A stretch of DNA of 64,000 nucleotides from Hydrogenophaga sp. (GCA_018993155.1 JAGKSX010000014.1:35841-99840); one strand, 5' to 3'. Shown: positions 37,547 to 47,466, counted from the stretch's first letter. Made by a program: numbers and translations. Notes: a model not told the origin generated them from the sequence alone.

Positions 37547-38902
37547 ACCCTCGCCGGGCGGCGGCGGGGCCGCCGCGCCATCGCGCATCGAACGCATCAT
37601 CAGCTGCGACATGGTGCTGTAGAGCGGTCGGCTGATCATGCGCGAGATCAGGCTGGCCAGGAGCGCGCAAGCCATCAGGCTGAGCACCATGCTGTGGCCA
37701 TCGGTCATCTCCATCACGATGATCATGGCGGTGATCGGCGTCTGCGTGACGGCCGCCAGGAAACCGCACATGCCCAGCGCGATCAGGGCCGCGCCGTGCG
37801 GAGAATCGAGCAGCCAGGCCACGTCCGCGCCCACACCGGCGCCGATCGACAGGCTGGGCCCGAACAACCCGCCAGGCACACCCGCCCACGACGACAGCCA
37901 CGAGGCCACGAACTTCAGGCCCGTGAACACCAGCGGCTGGTGCGACGCGCCCTGTGTGCCGACCTGTTCCAGCATCACCTTGGTGTGCTCGTGCCCACCG
38001 CCCACGGCCGTGCCGTCGCTGATCACGGCGATCACCGCCACCGCGAAACCGCAGATCGCCGCGAAGGTGACCGGGCGCTTGCGCCGGTAGGCGCAGAAGC
38101 GGTCGGGCAGGCCGATGAACGAGGCCAGCATCAGGCGCGACATCAAGCCGCCGAGCAGTCCGCAGCCCACGGCCACCAGCGCGCCGGGCAGGAACAGGCT
38201 CCACGACAGGGCCTCGGCCCGCACCCGCCCGAAGTACGACAGGTTACCGAACGCCGAGACCGCCACCAGGCCGGCGATCACGATGGCCGCCAGCATCAGG
38301 CCGCTGTTGCGGTCCTGCAGGCGCCGGGACAGCTCCTCGATGGCGAACACAATGCCGCCCAGCGGCGTGTTGAAGGCCGCGGCGATGCCGGCCGCGCCGC
38401 CAGCCACCAGCAGTTCGCGGTGGGTGATGCCCGAGTTCGGCGACAGCCAGCGGCGCGCGTGCAGCATCACCCCGGCGGCGACCTGCACCGACGGCCCCTG
38501 GCGACCGATCGACAGGCCGGCCAGCACGCCGCCCGACACCGCCAACACCTTGACCACGCTCAAGCGCAGCGAGACGAAGCGCGAGCGTTCGCGCAAGGGC
38601 GTGGCCGGGTCCAGCGCGGTCAGCACCTGCGGCACACCCGAACCGGCCGCACCCGGCGCCCAGCGGCGCACGGCCCACACCACCAGCGCGGTCAGCGCAG
38701 GCGTCCACACCAGCGGCGCCCACCACCAGCCGCTGCGCAGGCCGCTGTACAAGGCAAACGCCCCCTCGGCGAGCAAGGTGAACAGCACCACCGCCAGACC
38801 AGCGAGCACGGCGTAGAGCATCACCACGACCCGGTCCAGCCATTGGCGCCCGCCTCCCATTTCATCGCGCAGGTTCTGAAGGAAGTCCGGTTCACCTTTC
38901 AT
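37529..38902 (-). CDS. CLC-family chloride channel/transporter with Gln at the gating position
   Basis: 457-residue membrane protein with the CLC anion-path motifs GSGVP (about 87-91), GRQGP (about 133-137) and [10 protein letters not shown], plus FAIEEL with the inner Glu and a C-terminal Tyr in RPLYS. In most bacterial CLC exchangers the second motif is GREGP, whose Glu is the gate and proton acceptor. Here residue 135 is Gln (codon CAG at 38498-38500, complement). Gln at this site in E. coli ClcA abolishes proton coupling, so this protein may work as a channel. A -10-like TACACT ends six bases before the ATG. Confidence 0.9.
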   Translation of the reverse strand: MKGEPDFLQNLRDEMGGGRQWLDRVVVMLYAVLAGLAVVLFTLLAEGAFALYSGLRSGWWWAPLVWTPALTALVVWAVRRWAPGAAGSGVPQVLTALDPATPLRERSRFVSLRLSVVKVLAVSGGVLAGLSIGRQGPSVQVAAGVMLHARRWLSPNSGITHRELLVAGGAAGIAAAFNTPLGGIVFAIEELSRRLQDRNSGLMLAAIVIAGLVAVSAFGNLSYFGRVRAEALSWSLFLPGALVAVGCGLLGGLMSRLMLASFIGLPDRFCAYRRKRPVTFAAICGFAVAVIAVISDGTAVGGGHEHTKVMLEQVGTQGASHQPLVFTGLKFVASWLSSWAGVPGGLFGPSLSIGAGVGADVAWLLDSPHGAALIALGMCGFLAAVTQTPITAMIIVMEMTDGHSMVLSLMACALLASLISRMISRPLYSTMSQLMMRSMRDGAAAPPPPGEGSAPGR

Positions 38903-38908
38903 GGGGCC

Positions 38909-38914
38909 AGTGTA
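38909..38914 (-). promoter_or_regulatory. -10 element of the CLC gene, leaderless spacing
   Basis: TACACT on the minus strand ends six bases before the start codon at 38902. Confidence 0.3.
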
Positions 38915-39008
38915 TCGGCCGCCGCCGGCCCGGCCGGCACTTGCGGCACAATGTCAGGCCGCGTCCCGGCCGCGCCCGGGTCCGCCCTCTCTTCAGGACA
39001 TCACCACC

Positions 39009-39509
39009 ATGGCATCCGTCAACAAAGTCATCCTCGTCGGCAACTGCGGCCGCGATCCCGAAATCCGCTACCTGCCATCCGGCCAGGCCGTGGCCAACGT
39101 CAGCGTGGCGACCTCCAGCCGCCGCAAGGACAAGAACAGCGGCGAGATGATCGAAGACACCCAGTGGCACCGCGTCACCTTCTACGACCGCCTGGCCGAA
39201 ATCGCCGGCGAGTACGTGAAGAAAGGCCGCCCGATCTACGTCGAAGGCCGCCTGAAGTACGGCAAGTACACCGACCAGTCCGGCGTCGAGAAGAACACGG
39301 TGGACATCATCGCCACCGAACTGCAACTGCTCGGCGGCCGCGAAGGCATGGGCGGTGGCGGTGGTGAAGAAGGCGGCGGTGGCGGCGGCTACTCGCGCCC
39401 CGCCGCGGCCCCCCGAGCCCCGGCGCCCGCGCCGCGCCAGGCCCCGGCGGCCGCGCCCGCGCGCCAGTCCAGCGGCTTTGACGACATGGACGACGACATC
39501 CCGTTCTGA
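39009..39509 (+). CDS. ssb: single-stranded DNA-binding protein
   Basis: 166-residue SSB. The OB fold (about 1-110) starts [18 protein letters not shown] and has the WHRV aromatic contact and GRLKYGKY loop. A Gly-rich then Pro/Ala/Arg-rich linker follows, ending in the acidic tip DDMDDDIPF that recruits repair and replication proteins. ATG 39009 is fixed by the fold. Lies beside uvrA and an MFS gene, a conserved neighbourhood. Followed by a terminator. Confidence 0.97.
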   Translation: MASVNKVILVGNCGRDPEIRYLPSGQAVANVSVATSSRRKDKNSGEMIEDTQWHRVTFYDRLAEIAGEYVKKGRPIYVEGRLKYGKYTDQSGVEKNTVDIIATELQLLGGREGMGGGGGEEGGGGGGYSRPAAAPRAPAPAPRQAPAAAPARQSSGFDDMDDDIPF

Positions 39510-39533
39510 CTCGCGCCGCCAGGTTTCACGATC

Positions 39534-39567
39534 AGGCCCGCACGCGCCTCGGCGCTGCGGGCCTTTT
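39534..39567 (+). terminator. terminator after ssb
   Basis: AGGCCCGCA (39534-39542) pairs with TGCGGGCCT (39556-39564), loop of 13 bases, followed by TTTT. It lies 24 bp after the ssb stop. Confidence 0.8.
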
Positions 39568-39576
39568 GCCGCCCCC

Positions 39577-40467
39577 TCAGCCCACCCCGAAGTGCGCGGG
39601 CAACTGCAGGGCGACGGCGTAGAGGGCATGGCGCGTCATGCAGGCGTGTGCCTCCCGCATGAGCAGGTTGCTGCGTTGCCACTCCTGGCCGGCCACGGCC
39701 TGAGCGAACGCCATCGCGCCTTGAGATCCGGTGTGACACCCGGGCTCGGCCAGTTGGCGCACGCGATCGGCGTGCGCCCATCGGGCTTGCGCCAGCTCCC
39801 AATCCATGACCGCCTGCAGGTAGGTCTCCCTGGCCTGGGCAAAACGATCGCTCGCCGAGGTGCGATGCCCATCCGGCGTCTTCGAAATGGCCTCATCCCC
39901 TTGCCGCTGCGCTTCGAGCGCCAGCCGGTCGATCTCGGTGGGCGCCGCCGGGATGAAGTGGGTCCCATTCGTGTCCAACTGGGCCGGCAACAGGCGCGTC
40001 ACCCGCGTGAAGTGTCGGCCTGCCGCCTCCCACATCGTCGTGGCCATCTCCACCGTGCATCGCAAGTCGGCCAGCATTTCCGAGAGCTTGCGCTGCTCAG
40101 TCCCTGGGTCCAACCCAGCGCGCCCCCTTGCCGCGAGGAGGTGGGCCAGACTTTTCAAGGTCTGCTGGGTGTTCAGGCTGCCCATCAGCCGTCGCCGGGC
40201 CGTGTCCACCTCGTGGCATGCGGTCAGCACGCACAGGAGCCGCCCGTTGAGCCGCCGCAGATCGGCGGGCCCGCGCGCATCGCGTTCGGCTTCACGCACG
40301 TACACGTGCTGCAGCACGTCCCGAAACGCCATGCCCGTGACGCCGTGCCCGGCCGCACTGCCCATGACCTCGGGCGCGCCACCCTCGTGCCGCCCACGCC
40401 TCCCCCACCCCTCTCCCCTGTGATGGGTGGCACCAAACCCCCCACCTTCGTCGAATGCGTCGAACAT
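39577..40467 (-). CDS. unrecognised helical protein
   Basis: A 296-residue frame with no family I recognise, no signal peptide and no membrane segment. The first 45 residues are Gly/His/Arg-rich and probably disordered; from MAFRDVLQHVY (ATG 40332, which would give 251 residues) on it reads as long amphipathic helices with scattered Cys and many Arg, His and Ala. It is convergent with ssb and alone in its stretch. An AT-rich promoter-like region lies upstream (40617-40644). An effector, toxin or lineage-specific stress protein are all possible; there is no direct evidence for any. Confidence 0.55.
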   Translation of the reverse strand: MFDAFDEGGGFGATHHRGEGWGRRGRHEGGAPEVMGSAAGHGVTGMAFRDVLQHVYVREAERDARGPADLRRLNGRLLCVLTACHEVDTARRRLMGSLNTQQTLKSLAHLLAARGRAGLDPGTEQRKLSEMLADLRCTVEMATTMWEAAGRHFTRVTRLLPAQLDTNGTHFIPAAPTEIDRLALEAQRQGDEAISKTPDGHRTSASDRFAQARETYLQAVMDWELAQARWAHADRVRQLAEPGCHTGSQGAMAFAQAVAGQEWQRSNLLMREAHACMTRHALYAVALQLPAHFGVG

Positions 40468-40807
40468 GCCCAGGTCTTTCCCGAATCAAGTTGGATTGAA
40501 GCCACGGAGCACCACCGTCCGGCACGGTCCGACCATCGCCGGCATGAGGTACCCATTGGCACTTGCTGCGCAGAGCCCGTCTCTGGTGGACCGTTCAAAA
40601 CACCCACGCGCCGAAATTTATAACACTGTTTTCTACAAAACCAATGCCTTTTCGGTATGAAATGAACAAAAAGGTTATCGAAATTCAAAACCAGCCGGCG
40701 TACCGTGGATCGTTCAGGCGCCCCATGCATGGACGAAGGTGGCCCGCTTCCCAGGCGCTGGCATGATGTCGGACTTCGCAGCCCCGCTGCCGGTCCCACT
40801 CCCAGCC
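40468..40807. other. 340-bp gap with AT-rich core
   Basis: No gene is supported here. Positions 40590-40695 are markedly AT-rich compared with the rest of the window and hold promoter-like sequence on the minus strand. The right part leads into the ProQ-like gene, whose start could be as early as 40739 or 40763. Confidence 0.6.
40617..40644 (-). promoter_or_regulatory. putative promoter of the unrecognised gene
   Basis: On the minus strand TTGGTT (complement of 40639-40644) and TATAAA (complement of 40617-40622) are 16 bp apart, one of the best sigma-70-like pairs in the window. It lies about 150 bp before the start at 40467. Confidence 0.45.
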
Positions 40808-41512
40808 ATGAACACAGCCACCACCCCGCCCGACGCGCCCGCCACCGCCCAACCGGCTCGGGCGCGCCGCGGCGCACCGCGCAACAAGGCCCCCCGCACC
40901 GATGCGCGCCCACCCCGCCAGCACCCGGTGCTCGACCAGCTGGCCCAGCTCGCGCCCAGCCTCTTCGGTGAGGTGCTCAAGCCGCTCAAGCGCGGCATCT
41001 ACCAGGACCTGCTCGACGCCCACCCAGGCGTGCTGGACGCCGAAGGCCTCAAGGCAGCGCTGGCCCTGCATACCCGCTCGTCGCGCTACCTGACCGTGGT
41101 CGCCTCGGGCCAGCCGCGCCACGACCTCGCAGGCCAGCCGGTGGAGGCCCTGGCGCCCGAGCACGTGCACCATGCGCTGATCGAGGTGTTCCGCCGCCGC
41201 CAGGGCCGCTCGCCGGAAGACCTGGTCCCCAAGCTGCGCCAGCGCATCGTGCAGGCCTTCGAGGCCTCGGGCCTGGGTCGTGAAGCCTACGCCACGCTGG
41301 TGATGGGGCGCGACGAGACCGTCAACGCCATCACCGCCGAAGCCCTGGCCGAAGCGGCCAGCCGCGCCGCGCGCGACGAAGCCCTGCTGCGCGCCTTCGA
41401 CGCCAGCGGGCAGACGGTGGAGGCCTTCGCCGACATGTACGGCATGCCGGTGCACGAAGCCCGCCGCACGCTGGAGCGCGCCCGCGCCCGCCAGTCACCC
41501 CGCGCCGCATGA
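40808..41512 (+). CDS. ProQ/FinO-family RNA chaperone
   Basis: An RNA-binding protein expected to stabilise small RNAs and mRNA 3' ends. From ATG 40808 it has 234 residues; ATG 40763 or GTG-type starts farther up would add 15-23. A basic Pro/Ala-rich N-tail leads to the ProQ domain (about 38-125; LFGEVLKPLKRGIYQDLL, LKAALALHTRSSRYL). A longer helical C-part follows (about 130-230; YATLVMGRDETVNAI), not found in E. coli ProQ. The stop overlaps the next gene's ATG by four bases, so the MFS gene downstream is coupled to it. Confidence 0.85.
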   Translation: MNTATTPPDAPATAQPARARRGAPRNKAPRTDARPPRQHPVLDQLAQLAPSLFGEVLKPLKRGIYQDLLDAHPGVLDAEGLKAALALHTRSSRYLTVVASGQPRHDLAGQPVEALAPEHVHHALIEVFRRRQGRSPEDLVPKLRQRIVQAFEASGLGREAYATLVMGRDETVNAITAEALAEAASRAARDEALLRAFDASGQTVEAFADMYGMPVHEARRTLERARARQSPRAA

Positions 41513-42786
41513 GCCCCGCGACGGCCACCGAATCACCCTACGCGTGGTGGCGGCTGGTCGTCTCGCTCGTGCTCATGACGCTGGGCGGCGTGGGCATGTA
41601 CTCGGTCACCGTGGCGCTGCCGCGCATCCAGGCCGAGTTCGGGGTGGATCGCGGTGCCGCGTCGCTGCCCTACACGCTCACCATGGTGGGCTTCGGCGTC
41701 GGCGGCATACTCATGGGCAAGCTGTCCGACCGTTTCGGCGTGATGGTGCCGGTGCTCGGTGGCGCCGTCGGCCTGGGCCTGGGCTTCATCGCCGCCGGCG
41801 CGGCCACCACGCTCTGGCAGTTCAGCCTGGCGCAAGGCCTGCTCATCGGCCTGCTCGGTACTTCGGCCACCTTCGCGCCCCTGGTGGCCGACACCTCGCG
41901 CTGGTTCGACCGGCGCCGCGGCATCGCGCTGGCGATCTGCATGAGCGGCAACTACGTGGCCGGTGCGATCTGGCCACCGGTAACGCAGCATTTCATCGAC
42001 CACGGCGGCTGGCGCGAGGCCTACACCTTCATCGGCGTGTTCTGCCTGCTCACCATGCTGCCGCTGGCCTTGGTGCTGCGTCGACGTCCGCCGCCCGAAG
42101 CGGCACCGGTGCCGGTCGCTGCGCCCGCCAGTGCAAGCCTCGCACGGGGCGATCGGCCACTCGGCCTGTCGCCCGGCACACTGCAGGCCCTGCTGTGTGT
42201 GGCCGGGGTGTCGTGCTGCGTGGCCATGTCCATGCCGCAGGTGCACATCGTGGCCTACTGCACCGACCTGGGCTTCGGCGCCGCGCGCGGCGCCGAGATG
42301 CTCTCGGTGATGCTGGGCATGGGCGTGGCCAGCCGGCTGATCTCAGGCTGGATCTCCGACCGCATCGGCGGCCTGCGCACGCTCTTGCTGGGCTCGGTGC
42401 TGCAGGGCGTGGCCCTGCTGATGTTCCTGCCCTTCGATGGCCTGGTGCCGCTGTACCTGATCTCCGGCCTGTTCGGCCTGTTCCAGGGCGGCATCGTGCC
42501 GAGCTACGCCCTGATCGTGCGCGAGCACTTCGCGCCCATGCAGGCCGGCGTGCGCGTGGGCACGGTGCTGATGGCCACGCTGCTGGGCATGGCGCTGGGC
42601 GGCTGGATGTCGGGCGCGATCTTCGACCTGACCGGCTCCTACCAGGCCGCCTTCCTCAATGGCATCGGCTTCAACCTGCTCAACGTCAGCATCGTGTTCT
42701 TCCTGCTGCGGCGCGCGCGGGCGCGCGGCATCGGCCTGGGCCGGTCGTCTCAGGGCATGGTGAACACGGTGAGCACGCCGGTGTAA
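41509..42786 (+). CDS. MFS transporter
   Basis: 425-residue permease with twelve hydrophobic segments, MFS motif GKLSDRFGVMVPV after segment 2, and a cytoplasmic loop at about 190-215. The YSVTVALPRIQAEFGV opening is typical of monocarboxylate or oxalate/formate-type porters. Starts inside the ProQ stop (ATGA) and ends 37 bp inside the convergent FIST gene. Substrate unknown. Confidence 0.88.
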   Translation: MSPATATESPYAWWRLVVSLVLMTLGGVGMYSVTVALPRIQAEFGVDRGAASLPYTLTMVGFGVGGILMGKLSDRFGVMVPVLGGAVGLGLGFIAAGAATTLWQFSLAQGLLIGLLGTSATFAPLVADTSRWFDRRRGIALAICMSGNYVAGAIWPPVTQHFIDHGGWREAYTFIGVFCLLTMLPLALVLRRRPPPEAAPVPVAAPASASLARGDRPLGLSPGTLQALLCVAGVSCCVAMSMPQVHIVAYCTDLGFGAARGAEMLSVMLGMGVASRLISGWISDRIGGLRTLLLGSVLQGVALLMFLPFDGLVPLYLISGLFGLFQGGIVPSYALIVREHFAPMQAGVRVGTVLMATLLGMALGGWMSGAIFDLTGSYQAAFLNGIGFNLLNVSIVFFLLRRARARGIGLGRSSQGMVNTVSTPV

Positions 42787-44051
42787 CCGTAGAGGCTGTG
42801 GTGAGCGATCTCACCACCGGCGAAGAAGCCCACCAGCGGCACATCGCCGAGCGCGCGGCGCACCACCTGAAGCTCGGCACTGGGGCTGCCGAAATGCGGC
42901 CCGCCGCGCCCCGAGCAGCTGACGTACACCGCTCCGGCGATGCGACGCGCGGCATGCGGGCCGGCCTCCACGTCGGTGGACGAGAGCGCCGTCGCCATCG
43001 ACAGGCCCAGCTCTTCGGGTTCGAGCTCTTCACGCACCTCGGCGCACACGCGCACGAGGTCGGCGCGCGCGGCCTCGGCGTTGCGTTCGCAGAAGGCCAG
43101 GCGCGTGCCCACCGGCGCCACGTCGGCAATCGCGATGCCGCGCCGTCCCGGGTCCAGGCCGATCAGGTGGCGCACCAGCACCTCGGTGCCGAACTGGCCG
43201 CGCACGCGCGGGACGGGCGCTGAGGCGGCGCTGTGCTCGGGCAGCGGCGGCGAGAGCCCCACCAGCGTGGCGCGCAGGCGCGGCATGGCTTCTTCGGGTT
43301 GCTCCAGCGAGATCACGCGCTCGCGCAACAGCACGTCCAGCGCGGGTTCGTCGTCGAGCATCAGCACCAGGTTGCCGTCGGAGGCGGTGACCGTGCGCTC
43401 GCGGTCCACCGGCTGCGCACCCTGCGTGACGCGCGAGACCAGGCCCACGTCCGCCCCGAAGGCCACGCCGCTCAGGCCGCCATGGAACACCCCGCTGGCC
43501 GCGCCCTGACCGTCGAGGTTGCCCGCGCTGCTGAGCGAAAACTGCACGCTCTGGTGCCGGCTCGCCGCCAGCCCGCCGAACACGTAGCCGCTGCGCGTGC
43601 GCTCGGCCATTTCGGCGATGAGTTCGGCCAGCTCGGGCGTGCCGCCATCGGCATGCACCAGCGCCGTGTGTGCCTCGAAACGGTCGGCGGTCGCCGGGCG
43701 GCCACTGGTGGAGAGCGGCGCCACCCCGCTGAACACACGGTACTGGCCCGGGTGCAGATCGCACAGCATCACGCACATCGCGGGCTCGTCGAAGTACTCC
43801 ACGTTGTTGGCCGCGATACCCACGCCCACGGTGCCGGCCCAGTCGATCGCCTCGGACGACAGCTCGGCGCTCAGGTGCTTGAGGATGGCCTCGGCTTCGT
43901 CGGCGTAGTGGTCGGTGATGTAGAGCAGCCCCAGGCAGGGTGACTTGGCGTATTCGGGCAGCGCCATCTGCGCGCGCAGTTGCGCGAGCACGAGAGCGGC
44001 GGCCATCCGCCATTGCGGGTGGGTGGCGTGGGCGTAAGGAAAGAGTTTCAT
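42750..44051 (-). CDS. FIST-domain signal sensor protein
   Basis: 433 residues with FIST_N (about 30-230; GTVGVGIAANNVEYFDEPAMCVML) and FIST_C (about 250-410; YVSCSGRGGPHFG, PLVGFFAGGEIA) domains. FIST proteins are thought to sense small ligands such as amino acids, often as input modules of signalling proteins; here it stands alone. No signal peptide, so cytosolic. It is followed by phaM 42 bp away on the same strand side upstream, but transcription from its own start is likely. Overlaps the end of the MFS gene. Confidence 0.85.
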   Translation of the reverse strand: MKLFPYAHATHPQWRMAAALVLAQLRAQMALPEYAKSPCLGLLYITDHYADEAEAILKHLSAELSSEAIDWAGTVGVGIAANNVEYFDEPAMCVMLCDLHPGQYRVFSGVAPLSTSGRPATADRFEAHTALVHADGGTPELAELIAEMAERTRSGYVFGGLAASRHQSVQFSLSSAGNLDGQGAASGVFHGGLSGVAFGADVGLVSRVTQGAQPVDRERTVTASDGNLVLMLDDEPALDVLLRERVISLEQPEEAMPRLRATLVGLSPPLPEHSAASAPVPRVRGQFGTEVLVRHLIGLDPGRRGIAIADVAPVGTRLAFCERNAEAARADLVRVCAEVREELEPEELGLSMATALSSTDVEAGPHAARRIAGAVYVSCSGRGGPHFGSPSAELQVVRRALGDVPLVGFFAGGEIAHHSLYGYTGVLTVFTMP

Positions 44052-44093
44052 GAGGAAAAGGCGACGCGCCGCGGACGCGGCGGCGCGGGAGGT

Positions 44094-44933
44094 TCAACGT
44101 CGGCTGGCGGCCTTGCGGGCCGCGGCCTTCCTGGCGGCCGGCTTGGCGGCGGATTTCGCGGCAGGGCGCGGCGCAGAAGGGCTGGCGGCCGGCCGGGCCA
44201 CCGCCCGCGCGGCGGCACGGCCCACGCCCCGGGCGGCCTTGCCGGCCATGCCGGTGGCGGTCTTCAGGGCCTGGTCGGTCAGGCCGCTGGCGACTTGCCG
44301 CGTGGTGTCGAGCGCGGTCTGCTTGGCCACGTCCTTCATGGCATTGCTCGCGATCTGCTGGAACTGCTGCGACAGCGCGCCCCACCATTGCATCGGGTCC
44401 ACCACGCCACCGGCGGCCGGCGCGGCGGCCGCCGCCTTGCGGGCCGGTTGCGTCTTCTTGCGCGGCGCCGGTGGGGGTGCTGGCGCGGCTTCGGGCTTGG
44501 CGGGGGTGCCATAGGTGCGCGGCGGCACTTCCAGGCCGGCGAACGGCGTGGGCGCGGCGGCGGGGGAACCGGTGAAGCCGGCCAGGGTGTCGGCGGCCTT
44601 GATCTTGAGCGCGTTGGCCACATCGCCCATGCTGAAGTTCATGGTCTTGAGCGTGGACAGCGTCATCCTCTGCACCTCCAGCGCCTGGATGGTGGCGCCC
44701 AGTGCCTTGGCGTTCTGGTCCAGCCAGAAGTGCACGGCCTTGAGTTCCTCGATGCGTTTCTCGAGGTCTTCCACGTTGAAGGTGGGCGCCACCCAGCTGC
44801 CGAGGTTGGGCAACTGCGGGATGTTCTGGCTGATGCCCTGCGCCACCCCGCCGGCCGCCTGGCCCGCGAGGTTCTGCAGGAACTCGAAGCCGGGAACGAA
44901 TTTGCCGAAACCGCTGCCGGGGGCGTCGCTCAT
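44094..44933 (-). CDS. phaM: PHA granule regulatory protein PhaM
   Basis: 279-residue protein that in Ralstonia eutropha activates PHA synthase and ties polyhydroxybutyrate granules to the nucleoid. The N-terminal part has FVPGFEFLQNLAG and the PhaM core FNVEDLEKRIEELKAVHFWLDQN (about 53-75). The C-terminus is a Lys/Ala/Pro-rich histone-H1-like tail (AAKPA, RKAAARKAA) for DNA binding. Good AGGAGA ribosome site. Implies that the organism makes PHB, although phaC is not in the window. Confidence 0.92.
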   Translation of the reverse strand: MSDAPGSGFGKFVPGFEFLQNLAGQAAGGVAQGISQNIPQLPNLGSWVAPTFNVEDLEKRIEELKAVHFWLDQNAKALGATIQALEVQRMTLSTLKTMNFSMGDVANALKIKAADTLAGFTGSPAAAPTPFAGLEVPPRTYGTPAKPEAAPAPPPAPRKKTQPARKAAAAAPAAGGVVDPMQWWGALSQQFQQIASNAMKDVAKQTALDTTRQVASGLTDQALKTATGMAGKAARGVGRAAARAVARPAASPSAPRPAAKSAAKPAARKAAARKAASRR

Positions 44934-44970
44934 GGAGATCTCCTGTCGTGCCGTCTAGGTCTTGGCTGTC

Positions 44971-45813
<843 letters not shown>

Positions 45814-45872
45814 GCGGGTCTCCTGAAGGGCTGGGTTCTGTCGGTCATTGTGCTCGACCGCGCGCCAGCGTC

Positions 45873-45878
45873 TATGCT
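45873..45878 (+). promoter_or_regulatory. -10-like element of the VOC gene
   Basis: TATGCT ends seven bases before ATG 45886. It also contains an in-frame ATG (45874), so it could instead be coding. Confidence 0.25.
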
Positions 45879-45885
45879 GGCGGCC

Positions 45886-46326
45886 ATGAACCCGTCCACC
45901 GCTCCGCTGCACACCCGCAGCCTGTTCCATTTCGCCTTCAACGTCACCGACCTGGATGCGGCGCGCCGCTTCTACGGCGGCGTGCTCGGCTGCGCCGAGG
46001 GCCGCAGCACCGATACCTGGGTGGACTTCGATTTCTTCAGCCACCAGATCTCGCTGCACCTGGGCGAGCCGCTGAAGACGCAGCGCACCGGCCGCGTGGG
46101 CGAGCACCTCGTGCCCATGCCGCACTTCGGCCTGGTGCTGCTGCTGCCGGAGTGGCAAGCGATGGCCGCGCGGCTTCAGGCCGCGGGCGTGGACTTCGTG
46201 CTGCCGCCCCAGGTGCGCTTCGAGGGGCAGCCCGGCGAACAGTGGACGATGTTCTTCTGCGACCCCTTCGGCAACCCGATCGAGGTCAAGGGTTTCGCGT
46301 CGATCGAGCAGGTTTACGCTGCTTGA
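45886..46326 (+). CDS. VOC-family (glyoxalase-fold) protein
   Basis: 146 residues with one complete vicinal-oxygen-chelate unit: [17 protein letters not shown] at the start, HISLHLGE-type metal region (HQISLHLGE), HFGLVL and the closing [14 protein letters not shown] with a metal-binding Glu. Small dioxygenase- or lyase-like metalloenzyme; substrate unknown. ATG 45886; ATG 45874 would add four residues. Convergent with the FAH-family gene, ten bases between stops. Confidence 0.88.
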   Translation: MNPSTAPLHTRSLFHFAFNVTDLDAARRFYGGVLGCAEGRSTDTWVDFDFFSHQISLHLGEPLKTQRTGRVGEHLVPMPHFGLVLLLPEWQAMAARLQAAGVDFVLPPQVRFEGQPGEQWTMFFCDPFGNPIEVKGFASIEQVYAA

Positions 46327-46335
46327 ACGCTGGCC

Positions 46336-47343
46336 TCAGGCCAGCGGCGCGATTTTCTGGTCGATCGCGCCGAACACGGACTGGCCGTCCTTGCCCTTCA
46401 TCTCGATGCGGATGGTGTCACCGAACTTCATGAAGGCGGTCGAAGGCTTGCCATCCAGGATGGTTTCGATCGCGCGTTTCTCGGCGATGCAGCTGTAGCC
46501 CTTGGGCCAGTCCTTGCGGCCGTCCACCTCCGTGCCCTTGTTGCTCACGGTGCCACTGCCCACGATGGAGCCGGCGCGCACGTTGCGCGTCTTGGTGATG
46601 TGGGCCACGAGCTGGCCGAAGTGGAAGGTCATCTCCGGGCCGGCCTCGCACATGCCGACCTTGCGGCCGTTCCAGGTCGACTGCATGGTCAGGTGCACGC
46701 GGCCACCCTGCCAGGCGTCGCCGAGCTCGTCGGGCGTGACCGCCACCGGGCTGAACGCGGTGGCCGGCTTGCTCTGGAAGAAGCCAAAACCCTTGGCCAG
46801 TTCGGCCGGGATCAGGTTGCGCAGCGACACGTCGTTGGCCAGCATCAGCAGGCGCACGCCCTCCAAGGCCTGCTCGGGCGTGGCACTCATGGGCACGTCG
46901 CCAGTGATGACGGCGATCTCGGCCTCGAAGTCGATGCCGAAGTCTTCACTGGCCACCACCACGTCTTCGCAAGGGCCGATGAAGTCGTCGCTGCCGCCCT
47001 GGTACATCAGCGGGTCGGTGTAGAACGACGCCGGCACTTCGCTGTTGCGCGCGGCGCGCACCAGCTCCACGTGGTTGATGTACGCCGAGCCGTCGGCCCA
47101 CTGGTAGGCGCGCGGCAGCGGGGCCATGCACTGGGCGGGGTCGAACGGGAAGGCGTGGCGCGCCTTGCCCTGGTTGAGCGTGACGTACAGGTCGTGCAAC
47201 TGGGGGCTGATGAAGTTCCAGTCGTCCAGCGCCTGCTGGAGCTTGTGGGCGATGCCGGTCGCATAATGCGCCGTGCTCAGGTCGCGGGAGACCACCACCA
47301 GTTGTCCGTCGCGCGAGCCGTCTTTGTAAGTGGCGAGTTTCAT
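46336..47343 (-). CDS. fumarylacetoacetate hydrolase family protein
   Basis: 335-residue cytosolic metalloenzyme. The FAH core (about 120-330) has the metal-binding acidic set in GIDFEAEIAVI, MLANDVSLRN, and GSGTVSNKG. The N-terminal domain with FPFDPAQCMAPLPRAYQW matches FAH-like C-C bond hydrolases of aromatic (homogentisate or gentisate) catabolism. AGGAGA ribosome site. Divergent from an IclR regulator with an inverted repeat between them, so it is probably controlled by that regulator. Confidence 0.9.
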   Translation of the reverse strand: MKLATYKDGSRDGQLVVVSRDLSTAHYATGIAHKLQQALDDWNFISPQLHDLYVTLNQGKARHAFPFDPAQCMAPLPRAYQWADGSAYINHVELVRAARNSEVPASFYTDPLMYQGGSDDFIGPCEDVVVASEDFGIDFEAEIAVITGDVPMSATPEQALEGVRLLMLANDVSLRNLIPAELAKGFGFFQSKPATAFSPVAVTPDELGDAWQGGRVHLTMQSTWNGRKVGMCEAGPEMTFHFGQLVAHITKTRNVRAGSIVGSGTVSNKGTEVDGRKDWPKGYSCIAEKRAIETILDGKPSTAFMKFGDTIRIEMKGKDGQSVFGAIDQKIAPLA

Positions 47344-47432
47344 GCAAGTCTCCTGCTGTCAGGTTGGGGTCAAAGCGGGCACATTGTCCGCCTGGGGGCG
47401 GATCGGTGGCACACTCGGTGGATGCCTTCGAA

Positions 47433-47466
47433 TTACGGATAGTGAAATTGATTCACCTATTCGTAA
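47433..47466. promoter_or_regulatory. nested IclR-type operator
   Basis: GTGAA-N5-TTCAC (47442-47456), flanked by TTACG (47433-47437) and CGTAA (47462-47466) about the same centre. It lies between the divergent FAH and IclR genes and uses the same arm length and spacer as the operators at 9750 and 9863. Confidence 0.6.

Noticed and set aside
38903-39008. Fluoride riboswitch before the CLC gene
   Set aside because: The protein carries GRQGP rather than fluoride-type CLC motifs and the 106-bp gap has no matching pseudoknot sequence; a -10-like element sits directly before the ATG.
39355-40623. 422-residue plus-strand frame opposite the unrecognised gene
   Set aside because: It begins inside ssb out of frame and has Arg/His/Pro-rich antisense composition; the minus-strand frame reads more like protein and has a promoter.
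40468-40807. Prophage or IS remnant in the AT-rich gap
   Set aside because: No transposase or integrase fragment, terminal repeat or tRNA target is visible.
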